Origin: Akkermansiaceae bacterium | GTDB lineage: Bacteria > Verrucomicrobiota > Verrucomicrobiia > Verrucomicrobiales > Akkermansiaceae | Direction of reading: 5' to 3' | DNA length: 5,775 nt | Assembly (NCBI GenBank): GCA_028293225.1 | Contig: JAQGPE010000282.1 | Span: 1-5,775, forward strand | Shown: positions 1-5,650 of the stretch, in pieces | How positions within the stretch are numbered: the stretch's first letter is position 1 | Layout: the number at the start of each line of letters is the position of its first letter | Position numbers and translations under genes: made by a program | The notes under the pieces: generated by a model | What the model was told of the DNA's origin: nothing | Database searches by the model: none | The model's input: the letters and a program-made list of their open reading frames with translations, nothing else

Positions 1-204
1 GATCGTGATGGCATGCGCGACGTTCTTCCCGAGCGATGGCGTTTCCGGCCTGATGATACCAGTTCACTGGCGGAAACGTTGACCCGCTTTGTGAGCGCCG
101 GCTGCCCCCTGCCGGAGCCTGCCCTGGTCGAGCGCATCCGCACCACGATGAGTCTCGAAGCCTTTTCGCGGGCATTCCGCCGGGCGCTCATCGAACTGGC
201 CTGA
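1..204 (+). CDS. C-terminal fragment of a probable GT4-type glycosyltransferase
   Basis: This is the 3' end of a gene that enters from the left edge. The frame is open from base 1, so the ATG at 13 is probably internal rather than the start, and the gene ends at TGA 202-204. The 67 visible residues have the pattern seen at the end of GT-B fold, family 4 glycosyltransferases: a glycine followed by a short loop (GMRDVLPERW), then 'FRPDDTSSLAETL', which resembles the usual 'v.pgD...La..l' segment. A final helix with Phe-Ser/Arg-Phe spacing (FSRAFRRAL) resembles the common 'fs.....l..ly' ending. The sugar-binding and nucleotide-binding parts lie outside the window, so donor and acceptor cannot be named. 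Its position just before polysaccharide export genes supports a role in repeat-unit assembly at the cytoplasmic side of the inner membrane. The family call rests on a short tail and is moderate only. Confidence 0.6.
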   Translation, partial: DRDGMRDVLPERWRFRPDDTSSLAETLTRFVSAGCPLPEPALVERIRTTMSLEAFSRAFRRALIELA

Positions 205-231
205 CATTGGAGTCTGCCCCGGCATCCAAGC

Positions 232-259
232 TTGCCAAGATCCCTAAGAAATCTTTACT
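232..259 (+). promoter_or_regulatory. possible sigma70-like promoter for the export operon
   Basis: The 109-base gap between the glycosyltransferase stop and the next ATG contains an AT-rich island in otherwise GC-rich DNA. TTGCCA (232-237) differs from the -35 consensus at one position. After a 16-base spacer comes TTTACT (254-259), which matches four of six -10 positions. This would place a transcript start near 265-268, about 45-50 bases before the ATG at 314. The match is weak, and the host's promoter consensus is unknown. The gap could instead simply be part of a longer operon transcript continuing from the glycosyltransferase. Confidence 0.3.
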
Positions 260-313
260 TCTTTTCAGCCTGAAACACTGACGCAAAGCGGATCAGGCCC
301 CCCGGACCGCCGC

Positions 314-2251
314 ATGATGCCCGTAGCCACCGAGGACAAGCAGACGCCTGTCGAAAGCCAGGACGCAGCCTCGCGACCGCGCTTCTCCTTTCCACTGCCC
401 TTTGACCCGGTCCGACTGGTGGCGGGCATGCTGGCGAAGTGGCCGCTGATCATCGTTTCCGGCGCCTGCGGTCTGGCAGCTGGGGTCGCCGCCGGCGTGG
501 CGCTGACCAAGCCGAGCTACACGCTGACGGCTTCCCTCATGAAGCGGCGGGTGCCGGAAAACGTCCAGACCGGCAACACCGGCCAGGCCTACCGTCCCGC
601 CGATCTCAACGACGCCACCCTGCTGGCGACTCTGTCAGCCACCGATTCGCTCGATCGCGCCCTGGCACGGGCGAACAACGGCATCGCCCCATCGGCGGTC
701 CGGCCGTTGATCGAGACCTCGCAGAAGCAGGGCACCGATTTCTTTTACCTCACCTACCATTCCCCCATCAGCTCAGAGGACGCCGTCAGGTTCGTCGATG
801 TCTGGCTGGATGAGATCAACGAGTATACCAAGCGTCTCCAAAGTTCCGACGCCCGCAGCGTCCACGCCATCCTGCAGAAGGAAGTCACGGAGATGGAGGG
901 CCAGCTGGCCGGCGTCAACCGTCAGATCCTGGATTTCTCCAACGACAAGCAGTTCCTGGGCACCAATACCCAGGTCACTGCGGCACTGGGCGAACTCGGC
1001 CAGATCACCCGCGATCTGGAAACCGCCAGATCGACCCTGAAGGCGAAGGACGAGCAGATCGAAGCGCTCACCTCCGAACTGCGCCGCCAGAGCCCCATCG
1101 ATGCGCAGTTGAAAGCCGCCCGTGAGGAAATCGCCACCCTGCGCGCCACCTACACCGACGAGAATCCGCTGGTGAAAGCCAAACTTCAGGGGATCTCGTA
1201 CCTGGAAGGCAGGATCAGCGAGTCGAATGCCAAGGGCCCTGAAGCGCTGGAGTTCTACACCGGCACCGACATCGGCAATCAGCTCTTTCTCAATATCATT
1301 TCCCTCCGCAACGAGCGCACCGAAGCCGAGGGCAAGGTGGCTAGCTACACGGAGCTCAAAAAAGGCATCGAAGCCCGGGTCAAGGAACTGCCCGCCATCG
1401 TCAGCCGCTATGAGGAACTTCAGAAGTTCCGTGAGAGCATCATGAGCTCACTCTCGCTGCTGTCGAACCGGCTGAAGGAAACGGAGATCTTCTCGTCCGG
1501 CTCCCCCGGCTACTGGCAAATCTTTGAAGGCCCTGAACTGCGCAAAGTGGAGGCCGGATCCAAAACCAGGAAGCCTCTGCTGTTAGGCATCGCTGGCGGA
1601 GCCGCCGGGACTCTCGGCGGCAGCGTCCTTCTCCTGCTGCTGACCACCCGCTCCCGTCGCCGCAGCGTGCTGGAGTGCTGCTCGGAAGTGCAGGCCCCTC
1701 TGCTGGCCGAACTCACCGCCGGCGCCCCGGAGGACTCGGTGTTCGATACGTTGTGGGTCAGCCATTTTATCTCCCGCCTCCGCGCCGGCGACACCATCAT
1801 GGTCTGGACCGCCGTCGCCAGCTCCGGCGACGAGCGCTCCTTCTGGTCCGGACTGACCCAGGCGGCCCGCCGCGATGGCATCAGCCTGCCGCGCATCGTC
1901 GATCTGACACCTGACGACCTCTGGACCGACCACGGTCCGACCGCCGTGCCGTGGACCGCCGCGCTGCCGGGCGCCGGCGGGGCGATCCTGCGCGCCTCCC
2001 GCCTGCCATCCGCGGAGGGCCGTCAGATTTTCTCCCGCGTTTCCTTCTGGTTCGCGCTCGCGACCGGCCAGGCAGACTGCCTGGGACGCTCCACCCGCAT
2101 CCGCGAACTGTCGTCCACCGATCTCTCCGAAGGCGACGGCACGGTCGCCTTCATCGACCGCCCGAAGAACTCCGTCCGCCGCGCCGGGGACAATCTTTCC
2201 AGCTTCCTCGCCCGTCATTTCAGTCGTCCGCCCGCTCCACCGAAATCATGA
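314..2251 (+). CDS. Wzz/Wzc-type polysaccharide co-polymerase with degenerate kinase-like C-terminal domain
   Basis: This 645-aa inner-membrane protein probably controls polysaccharide chain length and couples synthesis to export. The architecture is clear. A short cytoplasmic N-terminus precedes transmembrane segment 1 at about residues 43-65 (WPLIIVSGACGLAAG). A large periplasmic region follows, with likely coiled coils around 180-260 and 325-390. Before transmembrane segment 2 (about 421-443) is a Wzz-like stretch 'IFEGPELRKVEAG' followed by basic residues. The remaining 200 residues should be cytoplasmic and resemble a BY-kinase (Wzc/CpsD) domain by eye: 'EVQAPLLAEL' matches the usual linker into that domain, and 'MVWTAVASSGDERSF' with 'LPRIVDL' sits where Walker A and A' belong. 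The Walker A Gly-Lys-Ser is replaced by Glu-Arg-Ser, and no tyrosine occurs after residue 400, so kinase activity is unlikely. At 645 aa it is shorter than Wzc (about 720) and much longer than Wzz (about 330). The first in-frame ATG is 314, with a second Met immediately after it at 317. No strong Shine-Dalgarno motif is seen. The stop overlaps the next gene's ATG. Confidence 0.9.
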   Translation: MMPVATEDKQTPVESQDAASRPRFSFPLPFDPVRLVAGMLAKWPLIIVSGACGLAAGVAAGVALTKPSYTLTASLMKRRVPENVQTGNTGQAYRPADLNDATLLATLSATDSLDRALARANNGIAPSAVRPLIETSQKQGTDFFYLTYHSPISSEDAVRFVDVWLDEINEYTKRLQSSDARSVHAILQKEVTEMEGQLAGVNRQILDFSNDKQFLGTNTQVTAALGELGQITRDLETARSTLKAKDEQIEALTSELRRQSPIDAQLKAAREEIATLRATYTDENPLVKAKLQGISYLEGRISESNAKGPEALEFYTGTDIGNQLFLNIISLRNERTEAEGKVASYTELKKGIEARVKELPAIVSRYEELQKFRESIMSSLSLLSNRLKETEIFSSGSPGYWQIFEGPELRKVEAGSKTRKPLLLGIAGGAAGTLGGSVLLLLLTTRSRRRSVLECCSEVQAPLLAELTAGAPEDSVFDTLWVSHFISRLRAGDTIMVWTAVASSGDERSFWSGLTQAARRDGISLPRIVDLTPDDLWTDHGPTAVPWTAALPGAGGAILRASRLPSAEGRQIFSRVSFWFALATGQADCLGRSTRIRELSSTDLSEGDGTVAFIDRPKNSVRRAGDNLSSFLARHFSRPPAPPKS

Positions 2252-3360
2252 ACACGCATTCCGCCATCGTGATCTCCCGGGCCGCCGTCCTGCTGGCGAT
2301 GACTTCCCGCCTGATGGCCGGCGAACCACTGCCCGTCCCGGAGAAGCCGGCGATCCCGAAAACACCTCCCGTCGCCGACGTACCGGTCGTCCCGGAGGGT
2401 CCGCCATTTCATCAAGACGCACCCATTCCCGGCAATCAGCCACAGAAAAAGGACGCCGTCTCCTGGCGTGAGCGTTACGAACTCGGCCCCGGCGACGTGC
2501 TCAACTTCGCCCTCTACGGCCGGCCCGAACTCAGCCGCCGCGGCCTGCGCATCGCTCCCGATGGCACGGTCAGCTACCTCCAGGCCCAGGGCGTCCTGCT
2601 CTCCGGCCTGACCATCGACGAGGCCCGCATTGCCATCGAAGCGAAGCTCGCGGAGAACTTCAAGAACCCGCGCATCATCATCACGCCGGAGGAGATCGCC
2701 AGCAAGCGCTTCACCATCCTCGGCAAGGTCATCAACAAGGGCGTCTACACGCTCGAACGCCCGATGACCCTGGTGGAAGCCGTCGCCAATGCGGGTGGCA
2801 TGGAGACCGGCTTGTTTGAAAAAAGCACCATCGAACTCGCCGACCTCGACCGCTCTTTCCTGTCGCGCCACGGCCAGCCGCTGAAGATCAATTTCCGCAA
2901 GCTTTTCCTCGAGAGCGACATGACGGAGAATGTCGAAATCGAGCCCGGCGACTTCGTCTACATCGCCTCGAACATCTCGAACGACTACTATGTCTTCGGG
3001 GCGGTGAAGACCGCCGGCGTCCAGGGTTTCACTCCGGGCGCCAGTGTCGCCACCGCGATGGCCCGCCGCGAGGGCTTCTCGGAAAAGGCCTGGCTCGACC
3101 GCATCCTGGTGGTGCGCGGCAGCCTCGATCACCCGAAGACCTACGTCGTGGACCTGAAGATGATCCTCGCCGGCAAGGAGAAGGATTTCGCGCTGATGCC
3201 AAAGGACATCGTCTACGTGGCCGACCGGCCCTGGGCCAAGGCGGAGGAAATCCTCGGTCTGGCCACCCGCGCCTTCATCACCAGCGCCACCGCCAGTTGG
3301 GTCAACCAGAACGTCCACACCGTTCTCGGCAGCGGCGGGGACTCCACCACCACGCGATGA
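2248..3360 (+). CDS. Wza-type outer-membrane polysaccharide export protein (OPX), proline-rich, non-lipoprotein
   Basis: This 370-aa secreted protein of the OPX (Wza/KpsD) family probably forms part of the periplasmic/outer-membrane channel for the polysaccharide. The N-terminus has a Sec-type signal peptide with hydrophobic core AAVLLAM and a likely cleavage near residue 25 (LMAG/EP). Residues 27-65 are a linker with 14 prolines. The polysaccharide-export domain spans about 75-150, beginning with the hallmark 'YELGPGDVL' and followed by 'IAPDGTVSYL'. A first SLBB domain lies at about 153-235 ('FTILGKVINKGVYTL', 'TLVEAVANAGG', ending 'IEPGDFVYI'), and a second at about 246-325 ('YYVFGAVKTAG', ending 'LMPKDIVYV'). 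The C-terminal stretch 328-357 may be the amphipathic helix that crosses the outer membrane in Wza. There is no cysteine anywhere, so it cannot be a lipoprotein like classical Wza. The start is ATG 2248, chosen because it overlaps the upstream TGA as ATGA and gives the signal peptide; the frame is open further upstream, but that part is antisensical read-through of the previous gene in another frame. No Shine-Dalgarno is visible, suggesting translational coupling. Confidence 0.9.
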   Translation: MNTHSAIVISRAAVLLAMTSRLMAGEPLPVPEKPAIPKTPPVADVPVVPEGPPFHQDAPIPGNQPQKKDAVSWRERYELGPGDVLNFALYGRPELSRRGLRIAPDGTVSYLQAQGVLLSGLTIDEARIAIEAKLAENFKNPRIIITPEEIASKRFTILGKVINKGVYTLERPMTLVEAVANAGGMETGLFEKSTIELADLDRSFLSRHGQPLKINFRKLFLESDMTENVEIEPGDFVYIASNISNDYYVFGAVKTAGVQGFTPGASVATAMARREGFSEKAWLDRILVVRGSLDHPKTYVVDLKMILAGKEKDFALMPKDIVYVADRPWAKAEEILGLATRAFITSATASWVNQNVHTVLGSGGDSTTTR

Positions 3361-3363
3361 GGA
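3359..3363 (+). promoter_or_regulatory. Shine-Dalgarno GAGGA deciding the start of the second OPX gene
   Basis: GAGGA lies five bases before ATG 3369 and overlaps the stop codon of the upstream gene (TGA 3358-3360). It is the only good ribosome binding motif I see in this operon. It favours the 3369 start over the ATGA-overlapping ATG at 3357. A ribosome terminating on the upstream gene would be placed right at this site, so coupling and independent initiation could both operate. Confidence 0.55.
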
Positions 3364-3368
3364 CGACG

Positions 3369-4451
3369 ATGAAGCTCTCCTCCACCCTGCTCGCCGCAAC
3401 CGCCGCGCTGACCCTTTCCTGCGCCCATCAGAAAATCCCGGCCAAGGGCTTTGATCCCCGCGCGACAGGTCCGGTCACGGATGGAAATTTCGAAACGATC
3501 AACCGCCCGAAAAAGATCGACCCTGCGTGGCTGAAGCCACCCACCGAGCCCTATCGCCTCGGTCCGGGCGACCTGGTGGAAGTCGAGGTCGCCGAGGTCC
3601 CCGGCACCCTCGCCCGCACCTTTGTGATGCCCGACGGCATGGTCTACTATGATCTGGCCGGCGGTGTGAAAGCCGAAGGCCTGACGCAGATGGAACTCGC
3701 CGCCACCCTGCGCAAGTCGCTCAAGCGCGACTACGCCGACCCGATGGTCAACGTCAGCCTGGTCGAAGTCCGCTCGCGCCGCTACTGGATGCTCGGTCGC
3801 GTTTTCAAACCGGGCATCTTCCCGCTGCGCCAGCCCACCACCCTGCTGGAGGCCATCTCGCAATCCGGCGGTCTTTTCACCTCCCAGTTCTCCGGCACCA
3901 CCGAGGAGCTGGCCGACCTCAGCAGCAGCGTCGTCATCCGTGACGGCAGCATCCTGCCGGTCGATTTCCAGAAGCTGGTGAAGAACGGCGACACTTCGCA
4001 GAACATCTACCTGCGCCACAACGACTTCGTCTACCTGCCCTCCTCACAGGGCGGCAGCGTCCTGCTGTTAGGCGCGGTGAACGAACCAAAATCCGTTAGC
4101 TTCAAGGACTCCCTCTCCCTGGTCCAGTGCCTGGCCTATGGCCGCGGACCGGCCGAGGGAGCCTACATGAAAAAGGTCGTGATCGTCCGTGGTTCGCGCA
4201 GCAAGCCGCAGGCCACCACCGTCGACGTGCAGGCCATCATCACCGGCAAGGCCACCGACGTCGCCCTGAAACCCGGCGACATCGTCTGGATCCCGCGCAA
4301 TCCATTCAATCTGCTCTCAGAAGGAGTGGAGCTGGTCTTCCGCGACGCCGCCCGGACCATCGCCGCCAACGAAGGCGCTGCCGCTGCGGGCTCGGATCAG
4401 AAATCGCTCATCACCATTCCCGCCGGAACACCGAACACGACCGGAAACTAA
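3369..4451 (+). CDS. Second Wza-type OPX protein, probable outer-membrane lipoprotein
   Basis: This is a 360-aa paralogue of the preceding gene's product and probably a second export channel component. The signal peptide MKLSSTLLAATAALTLSC ends in Cys18. The lipobox (T-L-S-C) is imperfect but fits relaxed patterns, so lipid anchoring in the outer membrane is likely. The polysaccharide-export domain is at about 60-135 ('YRLGPGDLVEVEV', 'VMPDGMVYYDL'). SLBB domain 1 is at about 138-223 ('YWMLGRVFKPGIFPL', 'TLLEAISQSGG', 'LRHNDFVYL') and SLBB domain 2 at about 230-310 ('VLLLGAVNEP', 'LKPGDIVWIP'). Residues 312-335 could be the outer-membrane helix, followed by a short Ala/Thr-rich tail. Two starts are possible. 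ATG 3357 overlaps the upstream TGA (ATGA) and adds MRTT. ATG 3369 has GAGGA at 3359-3363 spaced five bases ahead and gives a cleaner signal peptide, so I prefer 3369. The gene ends at TAA 4449-4451, just before a hairpin. Confidence 0.9.
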   Translation: MKLSSTLLAATAALTLSCAHQKIPAKGFDPRATGPVTDGNFETINRPKKIDPAWLKPPTEPYRLGPGDLVEVEVAEVPGTLARTFVMPDGMVYYDLAGGVKAEGLTQMELAATLRKSLKRDYADPMVNVSLVEVRSRRYWMLGRVFKPGIFPLRQPTTLLEAISQSGGLFTSQFSGTTEELADLSSSVVIRDGSILPVDFQKLVKNGDTSQNIYLRHNDFVYLPSSQGGSVLLLGAVNEPKSVSFKDSLSLVQCLAYGRGPAEGAYMKKVVIVRGSRSKPQATTVDVQAIITGKATDVALKPGDIVWIPRNPFNLLSEGVELVFRDAARTIAANEGAAAAGSDQKSLITIPAGTPNTTGN

Positions 4452-4453
4452 GC

Positions 4454-4494
4454 GGCTCCGGTAGAAGGCCATCAAGCCTTCTGCCACCGGAACC
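4454..4494. terminator. bulged hairpin between convergent genes, possible bidirectional terminator
   Basis: The inner stem pairs AGAAGGC (4463-4469) with GCCTTCT (4476-4482), seven perfect pairs around a six-base loop CATCAA. A three-base bulge GCC (4483-4485) follows. The outer stem pairs TCCGGT (4457-4462) with ACCGGA (4486-4491), then one C/A mismatch and two more G-C pairs (4454-4455 with 4493-4494). It fills nearly the whole gap between the + strand TAA (4449-4451) and the - strand stop (4502-4504), as expected for a shared terminator. Neither side has a T-tract, so it is not a canonical intrinsic terminator. It may instead work with Rho or protect 3' ends. Confidence 0.65.
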
Positions 4495-4501
4495 CTGAGA
4501 C

Positions 4502-5569
4502 TTACTCCGCGTCCGGATAGAGCTGGCGATACTTGATCGCCTCCACTGCTACGGCGGCCGCCGTACCAAAAATCGTCTCCTCCGAGGCGGTTCTCGGCAC
4601 CTGCGCGGCAGGACGGGTCAGGCCTGCGATGATCTGGCCGTAGTTCTGGGCGCCCGCACAGTGCTGGAGCAGCTTCATCGAAATGTGCGCCGCATCCAGG
4701 CTCGGGAAAATCAGCACATCGGCAGGCTCGCGAATCCCGGCATCCGGCAGTTTGATCTCGGACGCCGCCGGGTCCAGCGCCACGTCGGCCTGGATTTCGC
4801 CGCTGATCTGGAAATCGAGATAGGCTTCCTTCGCCCGGCTGACCGCCAGAGAGGTGGCAGCCGCCATCTTCATGGCTTCTTCGGTGGAGGACGAGCCCTT
4901 GGTCGAGTGGCTGAGCAGCGCAATCCGCGGCTCGCGGCCCAGGAAATGTTTCGCGATCTTGCCGGTCTCGATCGCCATCACCGCCAGCTGATCGACCGTT
5001 GGGTTCGGGATCAGACCGCAGTCGGCCAGGAACAGCATACCGTCGGCACCGAAATGCTGGAGGTGGGGAGCCACCAGAGTGGTGACGCCGAACATCTTGG
5101 GCACTTCCGCCAGCGGTTTGATCGTGTTGATAAGGGCCCGGAAAATCGTCGCAGGCATCGCCTTGTTACCGGACAGAATCGCGTCCGCCTGGCCATACTG
5201 GACCATCATCGCACCGAAATAGTGCGGCCGGCCGATGATTTCCGCCGGATCCATGGTCTGCATGTTCCGGTAGCGGGCGATCTTTTCGAAGCGCTGCAGG
5301 AACAGCGGGAAATCCGAGGACTTCGCCGGTTCGATCACATTGATGAACTTCAACGAGACGCCATTGTCCGCAGCCAGCGCCCGGATCGCCTCACGATTGC
5401 CCAGCAGCACCGGTGCAACCGCCTCCTCCGCAACCAGTCGCGCCGCAGCATGCAGGACCCGCAAGTCATCGCCTTCCGTGAAGACCACCCGCTTCGGGTG
5501 GCGCTTGAGCTTGTCCAGGAGGTAATGGGTGAAGGGATTGATTCCTTCTGGGCTCGAAACTTGGTTCAT
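4502..5569 (-). CDS. pta: phosphate acetyltransferase (Pta-family phosphate acyltransferase), stand-alone
   Basis: This 355-aa cytoplasmic enzyme of the phosphate acetyl/butyryltransferase family (PTA_PTB fold) is expected to interconvert acetyl-CoA plus phosphate with acetyl phosphate plus CoA. Family landmarks in order: 'RVVFTEGDDLRVLHAA' (27-42), 'QADAILSG' (127-134), 'FLADCGLIPNPTVDQLA' (180-196), 'ALLSHSTKGSSS' (217-228), 'GEIQADVALDP' (257-267), 'ADVLIFPSLDAAHI' (283-296) and 'GQIIAGLTRPAA' (311-322). The length fits short, single-domain Pta rather than the roughly 700-aa enterobacterial form. Several segments (LLSHS, GEIQAD) also resemble the Pta-like domain at the C-terminus of multimodular malic enzymes, but no malic enzyme domain is present. 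Where typical Pta has a Ser-Arg motif near the C-terminus, this protein has Pro-Arg (325-326). Butyryl or propionyl substrates cannot be excluded. No acetate kinase gene is adjacent. The ATG at 5569 is preceded by no clear Shine-Dalgarno. It is convergent with the export operon and divergent from the next gene, so it is probably monocistronic. Confidence 0.88.
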   Translation of the reverse strand: MNQVSSPEGINPFTHYLLDKLKRHPKRVVFTEGDDLRVLHAAARLVAEEAVAPVLLGNREAIRALAADNGVSLKFINVIEPAKSSDFPLFLQRFEKIARYRNMQTMDPAEIIGRPHYFGAMMVQYGQADAILSGNKAMPATIFRALINTIKPLAEVPKMFGVTTLVAPHLQHFGADGMLFLADCGLIPNPTVDQLAVMAIETGKIAKHFLGREPRIALLSHSTKGSSSTEEAMKMAAATSLAVSRAKEAYLDFQISGEIQADVALDPAASEIKLPDAGIREPADVLIFPSLDAAHISMKLLQHCAGAQNYGQIIAGLTRPAAQVPRTASEETIFGTAAAVAVEAIKYRQLYPDAE

Positions 5570-5650
5570 GGTCGGAAATCCCGCAGCACTTGCGCGTCAC
5601 AGGCACTCTAGTATTCCTAACCAAAGCCAATCAACCCGAAACCCCGCGAC
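5570..5650. promoter_or_regulatory. short divergent intergenic region, presumed to hold promoters for both flanking genes
   Basis: These 81 bases separate the divergent start codons of the phosphate acyltransferase (- strand) and the PHP phosphoesterase (+ strand), so any promoters for both must lie here or within the coding ends. The stretch 5610-5632 is AT-richer than its surroundings. On the - strand TTGATT followed 15 bases later by TACTAG could be a poor -35/-10 pair, but this match is not convincing. I see no clear operator palindrome or riboswitch. Confidence 0.3.

Noticed and set aside
1583..2218. Open frame of 211 codons on the - strand, within the co-polymerase gene
   Set aside because: It lies inside the co-polymerase C-terminal domain. 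Its Gly/Ala/Asp-rich composition is typical of an antisense shadow, and it has no ribosome binding site or motif.
1951..2247. N-terminal extension of the first OPX gene to an ATG at 1951
   Set aside because: The extra 99 residues are Arg/Pro-rich out-of-frame translation of the co-polymerase gene. They would bury the signal peptide, whereas ATG 2248 gives an ATGA junction and a normal Sec signal.
3297..3368. Start of the second OPX gene at ATG 3297
   Set aside because: The additional residues are Arg/His-rich, overlap the end of the first OPX gene and would place a non-signal sequence ahead of the lipoprotein signal peptide.
2215..3399. Long open frame of 394 codons on the - strand, opposite the first OPX gene
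   Set aside because: It is antisense to a well-supported OPX gene with signal peptide and SLBB motifs. Its translation is low-complexity and rich in Gly, Ala, Asp and His with no family resemblance, as expected from GC-rich codon bias.
3213..4019. Open frame of 268 codons on the - strand, opposite the second OPX gene
   Set aside because: It spans the junction of two confident + strand genes and has no recognisable motif. It is a GC-bias shadow.
4661..5611. Open frame of 316 codons on the + strand, opposite the phosphate acyltransferase
   Set aside because: The opposite strand encodes all the Pta family landmarks. This frame gives an Arg/His/Gln-rich product without domains and runs through the pta start region.
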